This document shows, in pieces, positions 35,902 through 48,857 of a stretch of DNA of 64,000 nucleotides (position 1 is its first letter; each line of letters starts with the position of its first letter). The translations under genes were made by a program, and so were the position numbers. The notes beneath the pieces were generated by a model. It saw nothing but the letters and a program-made list of their open reading frames with translations. It had not been told where the DNA came from and did no database searches. The stretch comes from Monilinia fructicola (lineage: Eukaryota; Ascomycota; Leotiomycetes; Helotiales; Sclerotiniaceae), in contig VICG01000006.1 of NCBI GenBank assembly GCA_008692225.1, positions 1,121,501-1,185,500 on the forward strand. Reading direction: 5' to 3'.

Positions 35902-37247
35902 CTAGGTATACCTAGTAGGGGTATGCAGATCACATCAGATTTAGGGGGAGGGGGGGCGAAATGGGGGAAGGAAGAAGGAAGGAAGGAGGAAGGAGGGAAA
36001 GGGGGGTACGTCACTGTGCTGGGTGGGTGTGTAGATGGGTGTGTGTGTATATATATGTAGTAGATAGGTAGGTAGGTACCTAGTAGGTATTAATACGGAA
36101 GGAATATCAAGGAAGGAAGGATGGAGTGAGCGATACTCTTCTTGTCTTGGTGCTTGATGCTTCATGTACGCTTGAGAATGAGGTTATTTGCTGTGTGGGA
36201 TATGGGTATGGATGGATGTACTGTACAGTGTTGCTAGGTGGCCGGCACAGTATTGTTACCGTCGGTAAGAGCAGGAGGTAGATATTATTAATGAGCTGTT
36301 TGTGATTTGTAGCGGATGGCGAGATGATTATCAAAATGCTGTACTTAGTACGGCCCGGGTGTATACAGTAACCTTACATCTGCAATGGTAATCATAATAA
36401 TAAGAGTAACAAATCAACAGATATTAAAACACCCGAGCGACCTTCATAATCCATTTAGGAGATACGCAATAGCACCTGGGCAAGAGCAACATCCATAATT
36501 CTCGACGTATATACCTACCTGAGGACCTCGGTAGGTGCATAGGACATACTAGGTACAGAGTAGTCCTCAGATACCTCCAGCTACCTAGGTATGTAGCTAC
36601 AATAATAAGAAGACTAGGTATCCATCTAATAGTATCTATCCTTATCCAATTCCCAAAATAGATAATACCTATCGAGCCAAGATTGCCTTCTTCCCAAAAT
36701 GTAATCTTCCAGAAACCACCATAGAACAGACCCGTGGCCAAACAATACAGCACAAGCACAGTATCTATCTAGGTAGACCCTCCAGGGCGAGTACAGCCCG
36801 AGACTCCAGACTCCAGACTCCAGAGCACAGATTTGGAATCCAAACCAACCAACACAATGGAAATAGAAGAAAGTCCCTCCATCAGCCAATCACATCCATC
36901 GCATCACATCACAAGGATATGCGTTCTAGCCCCTCCTGCTGACATATCAACGATTTCGTCATCTCGGCCGGCAACTCTCCGACCTACTGTATGATCCTGC
37001 TGCATGGTTGTACGGAGTGAATGGATTTGATTCTGGTGCATGTCCGTGGATGCCTTATCAGGTAAGCTGCGTAACCTTAGGTTTCCAAGGCTTACTTTCT
37101 TCCCACCTACCCCTCTTAGAAATCAATCCCGGCACGAAAAGGGAAAGAGAAAGAGAAAGAGCGACAGCCCTATTCATTCATATCCCTTCATCCCGTCTAC
37201 AAATACTCGCCTCCCTCCCGCCCTCCTCCTCGTCTGGAACTCTTCAT

Positions 37248-38126
37248 ATGTCATTCTTCGTTCGATCTCTCCCACGATTACCCAGAGTAAACACAATAAA
37301 CACAGCACAGTCGGCATTCTCAGCAAATACTCGGAAGGTTTTTGATAGAAGAAGTTTTCATCAGTCTTTCGTCAACATGGGTGTTCACAATCTTGCAAAG
37401 TTGGTTTTTCAACTTTTTCACAACGTCCCCCCTCCCCCCCTCCCCCCCTCTGCCCTCTCAGTGGCTTGCGGTTTGCAGTCGCCTCGATGTATTTCTTCGT
37501 GGTAATATATCGCGATGAGCTTTCACATCGTGATTCCTCCCCCATCTCTCTATCCATGCAAAGCTTGTCATCCTCGGTGATGCCCTCAGGATGAGTCCGT
37601 CGGCATGGTGAAGCTGTGGACATGCGTGTGGGGAGCACAAAGAGCTTTACAATACCTACGAAATTCCCTGAAATCGTTCAGCGATGGATAAGAAGACAAC
37701 CAACAAATACTAACGGATGAATTAAATAGCGCGACTGAATTCAAGTCTGCTCTTGCCGGTAACAACGTCGTCGTTCTCGATGCATTCGCTACCTGGTGCG
37801 GTCCTTGCAAGGCCATTGCTCCTAAAGTCTCCAAGTATGCTTTTCCTCCGTCCCTCTGCCCTTTTCTCTTCCCTCCCTGTGCGCCTCCCCTTCGGTCAAG
37901 AGATAAACATGCTAATGCAATTTTAAATAGACTCTCGGAAGAATACCCCACTGCCCACTTTGTCAAGATCGATGTCGACGAAGTCCCAGATGTAGCTCAA
38001 GAGCTTGGTATCCGAGCCATGCCCACCTTCCTGATCTTCAAGGGCGAGGAGAAGATTGCCGAGGTCGTGGGTGCCAACCCTGTTGCGCTCGAGGAGGCTA
38101 TCAAGAAGGCTGTTGCGGGTGCTTAG
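37248..38126 (+). CDS. Thioredoxin, with optional mitochondrial presequence
   Basis: Small dithiol oxidoreductase that reduces protein disulfides with electrons from NADPH via thioredoxin reductase. Exons 37248-37399, 37730-37834, 37931-38126; introns 330 and 96 nt, the first with a consensus TACTAAC branch site. From the ATG at 37377 (MGVHNLAN) the product is 107 residues, a classic cytosolic thioredoxin: [14 protein letters not shown] active site, [34 protein letters not shown]. An in-frame ATG at 37248 adds 43 residues, [15 protein letters not shown]...[10 protein letters not shown], free of acidic residues apart from one Asp, rich in Arg and Ser, as in mitochondrial targeting peptides. 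The upstream ATG has poor context (C at -3), the inner one good context (A at -3, G at +4). Dual cytosolic/mitochondrial targeting is inferred. Confidence 0.95.
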
Positions 38127-38749
38127 GCCACGGGGAATGAAATGCGTGATTTGGGGGGATAGTTGATTGCTTGCTGGAGGATTGCGATGAGGATTTCGGC
38201 GGATGGTCAAATGCGTGCGATGAAAAGTCCGATTGGACGGCTGGGGGTGGTGCTTGGTTCATGACTTTTAAGATGATTGATGAATCGATGGTTTTTAAAT
38301 ACTTACTTGTCTCGTCTTGTTTTGTGGCTGTGGATTGTTGTGACAGGAGCTTCGCACTAACGCTGAATATGCACTACTTCCCATTCACGTGTCTCGTCCT
38401 AAATACGTGGGAAGTCTCCCTCCCGGTAAAAGAATATTTCGAATTCTAATCATGCACTCTCGATCCTAACCCTCTGAGCTCCCGACCTTCAGATACAGTG
38501 CAGTATCACCCATCTCCCAAATCAACAGAAGAACTGAATCCTGTACGCTCGTTATATCCGTCCCGGGTCCCCCTCTTCCCTTCCAGTCTTCTCCCAGCTC
38601 AAGACCTCGGCGCCAACGTCGAATAAGTTCTGATTATCGGAGCTGTGTCGACATGCAAGGAAGGGTAGGTATACCCTCGACTCACCACCCGTTCTATTCC
38701 AGGGTTCACGTGAAGATTGCTATGTATGGCTTGCTTTGGAGCGGGTGCG

Positions 38750-38930
38750 GGTGATGGTTTGATTTGGGTTATTTGGGGGGGTGGGGGGGTAGATGGTTGG
38801 GTGGGGGTGTGAGGGAGGAGAGGGGGAAGATGGTGGGGGGAGGAGGAATGGAGGAGGAACGGGGGTGGGGTGGGATGGGATGGGATGGGATGACGAGGGA
38901 AGGGGGAGGAGATGGTGGGGGTTGATGCTG
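38750..38930 (+). repeat. G-run-rich tract (G-quadruplex potential)
   Basis: Runs of four to seven G separated by one to four bases occur repeatedly on the plus strand (for example TTGGGGGGGTGGGGGGGTAG near 38774-38793), followed by GGGAT units near 38870-38890. Fits G-quadruplex-forming sequence; whether it folds in vivo is unknown. Confidence 0.7.
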
Positions 38931-39730
38931 ACTTGTTGGAGTTTAAGTGCTGGGTCTTGGTGCTGGGTTTTAGTGCTGGGTTTCAATGGGGGAGGGGGAC
39001 GAACAAGGGGATTCATGTGGGATGGGTTGCGATGGACTGGACTGGACTGGACTGGAGATTGAAGGGGGTTAGGAACTCCTCCTTGGAACGCCTGGCCCTT
39101 TGTGGGCTTGGTTTTGGTAGGGCGAGTGAGAAGGTAGGCAGGAGAAATCTTTGCCCAAAACCCAATAGGATGAGGATGAGGATGAGGATGAGCGTGGATG
39201 GTCGGTCAGTCGGTCATTGGCTCTTAGACTTGTTTTCTTCACCCTCGCATCGTGTGTCTTCCGTTCGGTCTGCGGTGGCTTCTCCCATTCCCGGTTCTCG
39301 TTGTCGTTCTTGAATCCTCAGTTACAGTTTAGTCTTCACGCTTCCTTTTGATGTTCATTCATTCGTTCGTTCATTCATTCTACTTTATTCTTTCGATATG
39401 GAATATGAGATGTCACATATAAACATGCAACATATGAGATATCCCATCATCCTTTGTTTTGCGGTACGTGCGTGAGGTGCCTTGTTGTATCTACAGCTTG
39501 TTGCGTAGTCCTTTTCCCCTTCACATCCCCCGGATTGCCAAATTGCAAGAGTGCGACGAGATGGCGGGATTGCGGAGGGGTGTATCGCCGATTAGTCACT
39601 CTTCCCGGTCGTAGATATCTTTCTTCGCTTCTTTCTCCATCTCTTGCCCTTTTTTCTTTTTTCCCCCCCTCTTTTCCTCCCTCGTCCGTCTCTCGGCGTG
39701 CTTGAAACTGAAGTCACGAAAGTCAAGCAA

Positions 39731-39775
39731 CGCAGCGCAACGCAACGCAACGCAACGCAACGCAACGCAACGCAA
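39731..39775. repeat. (CGCAA)n, nine units
   Basis: Perfect pentanucleotide tract. Gives Asn-Ala-Thr-Gln type repeats in plus frames; no gene is apparent around it. Confidence 0.95.
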
Positions 39776-42633
39776 TCATGGAACCACACAGGACGGACAG
39801 AAAAATCCTTCGATGCTGTACCCCGAATAACTGGTGGGAGACGCAATCGATGGCGAATTTGACACGGGCTGCAGGGATCTGGAATGGGAAATTGGGGAAC
39901 TGATCACGGAGGAGGGTGGTGAGGAGGAGGCTCATGGCTGTTGGAAGAGTACGAATGGGCTCGCTGTGTTTTTTCCTTCTCTTCTGCAGATTCTCGGTTC
40001 GTCTTTTTTCCTGCTTCGTCGTTGCGTTTCTGAGATTGCTTCACGGCTTTGGTGGCGGTATGTCGAAATAGGGAGATGGATAAGGAGTAGAAAGGTTGGG
40101 CTGATGTTGATCTCCTTGTTGGGTTCTTGGGTTGGTGTTGGGGGATGGTGGGTATGGTTTCTTGGGGGTTGGCGGTAGCCTTGGATTGTTGAGGTATTTG
40201 GGAAGATTGGTCGGTGGTCAATGGGCCGTCACCCGCTTATGGAGCTGACTGGACTCTTAGAGGGGTGGTCTTCGGGTGTGAGCTTGGGGGAGTGAGGTGA
40301 GGAGAGTAATCGGGAGTTCCTATTGGATTTCTTGGCTGGGACAAGAGGAGAGAATGGTGGGTGTGAGGTGTGTTGGTGGAAACTCCCCGTGATATCTTCG
40401 GGCACGGCTGGCCCTAAGTATGTCTTTGATGAGTGTCAATAATCGGTCCATCTCGGGAAAGATTCGCAAATCATTTCTGAGAAATTTCGAGAGTGTTTGA
40501 GTATTATTTTTAAAAAGGTAGCGAAATTTAACCGTTGCTCATTTTTTACTTGATGTTTTCCTAATACCAGGGAATTGGTCCTCTTCGGTAATTCGAGCCT
40601 CAACGTCGGAGATGAGTGTGTATGAGAGCCTTGATACTGTTGCTATTAATGTCGTATTCTAAATCTATAGATCGAATCTCTATAATGCTACATGCGGGTT
40701 GAGAACTCCTGGCCCCTTGGCATATCATGTTCATATTCTGATTCATGCATCCATCTACCCAAACCGCGCCATGTTGAAAACGAAGGAAAATCCAGTCGTT
40801 TCCTCGCCATCATGAGCATGAAGCTAACACAAATAGGATGTCAACATTCCCCCTCAGCTCAAGTATTTTAGTGGATCCGTCACACCTCATCACCAGCTAA
40901 GCGATCCAGACACTGGAAATTATCTAGGCGCACATACTGAGCCAACATCCACCATCTATCTATCATCCATATTCACCACATCGACACCTTCCTCCCAACA
41001 TATATCCACACAAGCGACACTACATCAAAAATACCTCGACCAAGTCAAATGGCCGAGTTGGCAATATGACTTGCCACTTTATTAGTACTTTACATGACTG
41101 GGGCCCCAGGAGTGTAAGATCAGCTTGAAGTCAAGTTCCACGCGAGTAGAGCAATATATAGCGCGTGATTGCAAGAAGTATTTTTTTATTTTTTTTAGAT
41201 CTCTCTATTTTGGTTTTAGGTCTTTGGTTTTGGTTTCTTTGGGTGGAGGTGTTGTTGATGGGAGGGTTACCGTCGCGCAAATCATAGCCTTGTTGTTTTG
41301 CTTCATCCTAACTTGATTGCTCGAAAGGATATAGCAGCTTGCGACTTCCACACGATGGTCTTTTTGGCTCTTTTTTTTATTCTTTTTTGCCGTGCGAAAA
41401 TCATATGCGACATTTGAAAGCATTGGAAAGGCATCAAGATGGGGTGCCGGACTCGAGAATATAAAGTATGTATGTAGTGGATGCTGGCCACTTGGGACCT
41501 GGCGAATAGCAACTCTGGGTGCAAATTAGATCCAATAGATTAATTGCCAAGCCAATGGAATCAACCCAGCCTGCCCATTATTTCTATATTATATTCATTT
41601 CCACCCTAGGGCTCCTTCATTTAATCCTCCCTCCCGCCCTTCCCCCCCACTTCCATCCATTCATCTATCCATTCACTTGCAAAACTCCACAATAATAAAG
41701 AGGAGAGAGCTCCTGCAGTATCAAGAATCACCTACGGAACGTCATATCACTCGCTCACGACATCTTTCTTGGCTTCACGAGTACCAAAAAAGAGACCAAA
41801 ATGCCAAAACGATGCTGGCGCCGAAGTCACCGTCCCAGTTCCTCGGTCTGATAGTACTGTGGCTAAGATCCCGTTCGGTGGGTAGTAGTTGATGCAATCG
41901 CTCTACTACCTGCGCCAAAACACACGACGATTCTTAGTTATATGTTGTGCGGGTGGTGGGATATGTGTAGGAGTGGGGGTGGGTGGGAGTCGGTGAATTT
42001 GAATATGGCGGGTGGTGGCTGAGGTCTTGAGTTAGGAGATGGGCTTCTTGGGGAAGAAGGCGAGAGGGGGATTTATTCAGGGGTACTTGAGCCCTTTATT
42101 TATGTTTTCTTTTGCAATTCTTCGTCGGTGATGTAATTTTGGAGTTTGGGGACATTCTTTATGGGAGTACTTGCTCACTGCAGCATGCTCTGAGTTTGTG
42201 GTTGAAGGTGTTGTGAGAGAACGGAGCGCAATCTGGGACTGATTGGCAGTGCCCAGTGGTTGTACCACAAATTTACGAGGAGGTTGTTGCTGATTGTTGT
42301 TACAGTAGGTATCCATGCATCGCTGTTTATTCTTGTATTGATACTATTGCTCTCAAAGGATTGACGTGCATTTACCAATACTGAGGTACTCGATGAGTTT
42401 GGGTCAACTTCTGTGAATCAATCTCTGAAGCGAGCATGATATAATTCACAGCTCTCTAGATGACTTGGCTAACAGTAAGCTGGACATCTAAGTCCCTTAT
42501 GAATACAAGCCAGGAATACTTTAAGTGGAGGAGTCATGACTAGATTTATGATTTAGGAGGACTCTATTGTCTTTCAATCAAAAGTAGAAGTTGTTCGAAG
42601 GTGAATCAATCTTTTAAGTTACTGCGCACATAC

Positions 42634-43867
42634 CCTTAGTGGTGATATACGTGTTCAATATATGAGGTACATATAATGTGTATATCATGTATACATTTTT
42701 ATATTGTATACTCCCTTGTTCTATATAAACTTTGTGTAAAATTTTATATAATATAAAAAAATCCTTACATTATATATAGGTTATATAGAAATTTGAAAAA
42801 TAAATTGAATATTTTATTAAAAATAATAAAATAATAAGTTTATAATTATTTAAGCATATTAAATAATCAATTAAGTTTTTTTTAATCAAAATTATATATA
42901 CTACTATTGTATTATAGGGAATATAATATTTGTTTACATTTACAAAATTATTTTAAAATATATTTAAGCTTCCTTAGTGGAGCTATACAAAACCATAATA
43001 TGATATATATACAATGTATATTATAGTATATGATTTGTATATAGTATTTATATAATATAATTTATATATATAAATGTATATTTGTATATAATATATATAC
43101 AAGGTATATACATTATATATATTATAATTTTTTTTTATATAGTATAAAATTTTATATAGTGTATAATTTCTATATAGTATATGATTTCTACATTATATAA
43201 AATTTCTATATAATAAATAAATAAAAAATTCTAAAGAAAATTTAATTAAAGCTTAAATATATTTTAAAATAATTTTATAAATGTAAACAAATATTATATT
43301 CCCTGTAATACAATGGTAATATATATGACTTTAATTAAAAAAAAACTTGATTAATTACTTAATATACTTAAATAATTGTAAGCTTATTATTCTATTATTT
43401 TTAATAAAATATTTAATTTATTTTTCAAATTTCTACATAACCTATATATAATGTAAGGATTTTTTACATTATGTAAAATTTTACACAAAGTTCACATAAA
43501 ACAAAAGAATATATAATATAAAAATATATATATAATATATACATTATATATATACCTTATATATTAAACACGCATATCACCACTAAGGTTTAATTAAATT
43601 TTCTTCGGAATTTTTTATTTATTTATCATATAGAAATTTTATATAATATAAAAATTATACACCATATAGAAATTATATATTATATAGAATTTTATACTAT
43701 ATAAAAAAAAAATTATAATGTATATAATGTATATACCTTATATATATATTATATACAAATATATATTATATATACAAATTACATTATATAAATACTATAT
43801 ACAAATCATATACTATAATGTACATTGTGTACATATTATATTACGGTTTCGTATAGCTCCACTAAGG
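42634..43867. mobile_element. AT-rich element of interleaved inverted repeats (A-B-A'-B')
   Basis: Arm A (42634-42971, 338 bp) is repeated inverted as A' (about 43250-43588); arm B (42972-43250, 279 bp) is repeated inverted as B' (43589-43867, 279 bp). The blocks abut without spacers. Both A and B begin with CCTTAGTGG and both inverted copies end with CCACTAAGG, so this 9-mer marks all four outer borders. Copies differ mainly by transitions (G/A, C/T), consistent with RIP-like mutation of a duplicated sequence. No coding capacity. Extremely AT-rich, in contrast to flanks. The arrangement is not a simple palindrome or nested MITE; origin unresolved. Confidence 0.85.
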
Positions 43868-44518
43868 ACTCTTTTTGCAGTCTACAGCATATTCTACCGT
43901 TAAATCGTCGCTTCACTTCATCCCGATAAGATTTATCCCGTCAATGCTATAAACCCCCCCGGGGGTTCAGAGAACCTCTTTATCATACTTGAGCAAAGTA
44001 TGTATTGATTGCAAGGAAACCTTCGATGTTTCATTTCTTTAGCAGAAAAGTGTCGGGTGATCAAATTTGGGAGGTGTGGAGAAGAAGTTCCAATATTATC
44101 ATCCCATCTTCCTACTCCTAATTCTGATTATAATCATTGTCGATTTGTTTCTGTGCGAATCTCATTGTCCTTTTACAAATGATTTCCATATCTAGCTTCT
44201 CTATTCGCTTCCTATACGTAACTCTATCTGTTAACTGGCTTCGAACAGAGTCGATGGTAGTAGCCAGAGATTGGCTTGTTGACGAACATCTCATCAGGTC
44301 CTATGATTATAGTAGCCAGAATTCAGCTTGTGTCTCTTTCTCTTCGCATATCTATGAGGGCAGCGCGGAGTATGACGGGGAATTGGGCAATATTCGCTCA
44401 TTCGTTTTTCGGGTGGACGAATCTGAAAAGGTTGAGGTTCAAACAGATGAGGAGATTGGTGACCGTGTCGAATGAATCGACGAATTGGATTGACGGCTAT
44501 TCTATTTACTAACATCGG

Positions 44519-44520
<2 letters not shown>

Positions 44521-44599
<79 letters not shown>
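44521..44599. repeat. (TC)n dinucleotide microsatellite, about 40 units
   Basis: Perfect CT/TC run of 79 bases. Open in some frames as Ser-Leu repeats, which is an artefact. Confidence 0.99.
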
Positions 44600-44601
<2 letters not shown>

Positions 44602-47600
44602 TTTACATATCTAATTTCCAGAGCTTTGGACCGAGTGGGTCAATATCTTCGACTCAGAAATTAAAGGAGGTATCATTCACGCTGGGAAATCTTGATAGAT
44701 GACAGACACCCAAAGCTAAGCTGCTACGTAAACTGGGCTTGAAAGAAGCCAAGATAGATTGAGGTAATATGCAGGAGTACATGGATTAGGAGAAGATGGC
44801 TATGTGGTTTGCTCCACCATGAGCTCTCCTCTCTACCCAGAATTCGTGATATATTTTCCGCTGCTACTTCCAAGTGCGTCCTCTTCGTTGTTAATTTCCT
44901 TCCTTATTCTTACTATCCACTATCTCATCTGGTGCTCGCAGGTATTGAAAGACTTTGCACAATATACATCTCCCACAACGCCGGGTTCTTGAATTTATCA
45001 GAAACGTTCTAACGCACTTAGTAGACTCGCAGTGTAGAATGGACATTCGCTCAGTAAACATCTTATTATTGCCTATCGGAAAGCACAGGGAGTTGAAGAA
45101 CTCTTATATACCTCGATTTTCTTGATCATGACACGTTTAGCACTCAGGCCTTCCCTCCCATCAGCCCTAGATCATGCACACGGGTAAAGATGGTGACCTA
45201 TTCATATCAACTACGCCATCAGCTAGCTAAGCGCTTCATTCCTCGTCATAGAGTTCGACTAGGAAGAGGTAATATGTCGTTTATGCGGCCAGCAATGGCC
45301 AACTAACTAGCATCGCAGACATCATCAGTGCAGTTAACCACGGCAAATGCAGTAATATACAGTTTTCTCCATATGATATGATGAATTGTTAGTTCTCTTG
45401 GCGCTTCATCTTTTTTTCAGGCCTTGCGAGGTAGTATTCTGGTGGTATTGTCTTCAATCGCACCCCATAAAGTAACTTGATCCCTTGGTATGAGAAGTAT
45501 GGACTGTATATCCAAGGGCCTTACAAGCTCTTCATATCAAAAGATGTGGAGTATTCTTCCTTTCTGTGGATTTCGGTTGAGTCCCTCTCCCGTGAGTGTA
45601 TTCAGAGATACAGGCGGAAAGGAGGGGAGGAGCAAAGACCACATTTCTACCCATAATCATGGAGCCAATCAATCGCCAATCACAGTCTTAGGTGTATGAA
45701 AGCAAAGAATAAAGTCATGGTCTTACTCTCTAATTCGGATGGCCATCTGCTGGTATAATGATATCAGTGTGTGGGCAGCTCCAAACAAATGGCAGAAGCT
45801 GGACGAGGACAGAGGTACATTTTTCAGCCTTCAGAGTCTTGGAAATTCTGGTCCAGACCACTGTACTTGAACATGTATTGTTGTCGAATTATCATATACA
45901 TTGCTACTAGACGAGTAATGGCTGCAATAATATTCGCTGTTACTCTTATCTCGTCGAATCCGAAGTATGAAGATTCAGATATTGCAACAATGATAGCGGT
46001 AAGGAAATGCTATGAGCGCGGTATATTGTGGTTCCAACTCTTCCCTTCTAGCAACAGTAGTACAGCTGTCAAATTATTATGCCTTGGAAGTGGACATAGC
46101 TCAGCGAGGTTTCCTGAGCCGCAGATTGTTCCCTTGCACTTCCTCATTACTTAGAATGTCGATAAGCGCGGCGGATGTCTTAAATAATGGACTTCTGCTT
46201 TTTGCTATATATCTCAAGTGAGACTTTCAATCCAAAGCCATCATTCCCTCATACTTCGGTGGGGTGTACGCTCTTCTTGGTCTTGCATCGGAAGCTAGGA
46301 GAAGTGATCAAGAAGAGGGGAAATGTTAGTCCGTGGTTATAGTGGAAGTTAGGCTATTCACATTGTTTCTGATAATTGATCATTTATACTGTATAGTTAT
46401 CATACAGTCTTCAGACTTAGGATCTTCATCAAGCACAGTTACGATAAGAGGATAAGCCTCAACACAACGCACCAAGTATCAAATTAGACATAAACAACAT
46501 CGATGATGTTGATCCGGAGAAAACCAAGCGTGGCGAAAGAAAATAAACCTCCAATCATACGAGTCGAAACACTTGATGATAACCAAACTGCAGTTTCCAA
46601 AATCACTATCTGCAACTATTCTTCTCTCCTGTTCTTAAAGTCAGTACAAGAAGCTTGTTGAACAAAACTTCAACACTCGAGTTTATGGGCAATAATACCA
46701 TCGCCTGAAGCCTTGAACTTACCATATCTACAGTTGGGAAATGCTATGACTGGCTTATTACTTTATGTATGTAGATATCTTGCCTTCTTCTCAGATACCC
46801 CCGCTTTATTCACTATCTTTCAAGCAGTACTCGTTTCACATGTGCCGAGAGCTATGGGTTCCTAATCCTCTCCCCTTTCCTAGATTGAGTAGCACAGTGA
46901 AGTAAATAGACGGCAGAGAAGATATCAACCGTGTACAACTTCAACCCTGCGCTCTTGGAGCGCTCAACGAAGCAACTCCTTGAAATTTGCAATAAGGCCG
47001 TCTTCATTGCAGCGGCTCGATAGCTTGGAATCATATTATGGGGATTCGTGATGTGAATGCGCTCCTAACTCTTAATCGTGTGCTTATACTGTATGCCAAA
47101 TGCTCCTATCGTTCTCATTCCAATTTTGATCATAACACTGTATATCTACAGTGAGCAATTTAAAGACGAATATGAGAAAAAACAGCGACAACAGCAAATC
47201 AATACTGTTGGCAGCACTTGTCAGCATTATTCCAGAGTCTATGCAAAAATCGTAAATTCGTCCGTAGTCTCTCTCCGTGCAATCGGAAAGCATTCTACCG
47301 AATGATAAAAGGGGGGGTTATCACGTGCTCTAATAATCTACATCAACAAGAATCATATGATTACACAGTATTCGCAGCCCAATATCAGATAGGTCAAGCT
47401 AAGTCTCAAACCTTGTCACCATTTCGTCAACCCCTACGATTGAGAGCTAAATATCATGCTTCCCAAGCTTGGAAGTAGCGCTTTGGTCCGGAACAGGTAC
47501 ACCCCCGGGGGATACCTCAATCATGACAGGACGGCAGTGCAGTCTGTGAACTCATCTGCTGTGTGGAGAACACAGGCAGTTTACAAGGATGTTTGAATTG

Positions 47601-48857
47601 CTCCGGATGCCAGGCGACAAGTCAGGCAATACTCGCTTTCGAGTTGAGGATAAAAAGGGAAGAGATGCGTAGTTCAATACTTCGCTTATGAAATTAGCAG
47701 GACGTATGGCGATTTTCTTGCGGGCTAGTTGAAGTCGCAGTAGTAGGAGCGATGATAGAATCAAAGATTCGGGTATTGTTGTGATTCCGGCAGACCTTTA
47801 ATTCCTATTCGTAAGGATGTTTTTTGGTGTACGGTGCTCCAGATTGATAGAGCAAGGAACAAGAAATAACGGACATGAAATGGATGATAAAGAATAGGTA
47901 TCTAGTGTAATTGCGTGAGTATAGTCGCATCATATATAAAACACATTCAAAATTCTCAATAGTCGACAAGGATGAGTGGCTACTCGTGCACGCGACATGG
48001 AGCTAAAGTAGCACTATAACGATGGCGACGATTATATTCATTGAAGGCTACACAGGACTAAGATATCACAGAGATGTCCAAAATAAGAATGATATGGGAG
48101 ATAGAGTTATGATTGCTACTGGAAAGTTCTTTAACGGGGGTTTCGCATCGAAAACAGGCCTTTTAGTTGAACTAAATACTGGCGTAAACGCAACAGATAA
48201 TGGATATGAAAATAAGTTGATTGGATAAATTTGAACTATTGTTCGGAGAATTGGTAGGATATATCGACAAGAAGCTTGGGTGCGAAAAGAATGCATCGTC
48301 ATTGCCGATCCTCAAAAGCCCCTTCCAAGGATTTCTAAAGGATCGGTTCAGAGAATTAAAAGAATTGAGTTGCTTGTAAGGGAGCTAGGAAATCTTTTAA
48401 TATATGGATTTTAAATCATAAAACAATTATCTGCGTTCAATTTCTGAGTTGCGAAGGAGAACGGTAGGTTGTAGTTTAAAAAAGATTAGAGAATTGACAA
48501 ATCTTAACCATCAGATTATTAAGCGAACCCCTCGAATAGGGAGCCAGGAAAAGAAGAGAAAGAGAGGGGCAGAGCAACAAACATGACATACCAAATAGCT
48601 TCATCTCAATCAGATATATATCTCCTCTCCAGCTCAAGCATGAGTTCCCTTATTTGGGAACATGATCTTGTGGAGAATTTTTAATTTCCACCGAACCTTC
48701 CTTTAAAAGGCCGTGAACCCCGAGAACAGCTGGTAGAGTACAAATTGGCTTATGCGTTTCACTGTGACTTTAGAATAATATGAATCATTCCTGAACGCCG
48801 GGGTATTGTCCCTTTTTCCTTTCCTTTTTCCGAGGTTTCAAATACACTAATCGTTCG

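Larger units (their letters stand above)
34249..37247. other. Intergenic with dense simple repeats
   Basis: After probable 3' UTR (T/A-rich to about 34.7 kb) come purine tracts (34830-34930), GGTGAT and GGGAGGA units (35105-35200), AAGGTAC(G/A)A units (35361-35401), and further repeats listed separately. Four palindromic CCTAGGTA-type motifs cluster at 35901-36600. No gene-like frame. 36.9-37.25 kb should hold the thioredoxin promoter (GAAAGA purine run at 37139-37160). Confidence 0.5.
38127..48857. other. 10.7-kb region without a convincing gene
   Basis: Starts with the thioredoxin 3' UTR, then G-rich plus-strand tracts (38750-38930), the CGCAA repeat, A/T-mixed sequence to 42.6 kb, the interleaved inverted-repeat block, the TC tract, and mixed sequence to the GCP4 3' end. 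Short plus-strand ATG frames at 44179-44475, 45490-45699 and 48022-48228 (68 codons, MATIIFIEGYTGLRYHRD...) have no recognisable family and no supporting splice pattern. I see no transposase, tRNA or rRNA here. Confidence 0.5.

Noticed and set aside
39731..39775. Regular short repeats considered as CRISPR
   Set aside because: Simple pentanucleotide tandem repeats without spacers, in a eukaryotic genome.
44137..44475. 112-codon plus-strand frame with an acidic C-terminus
   Set aside because: No homology sensed, competing minus-strand frame, no splice support.
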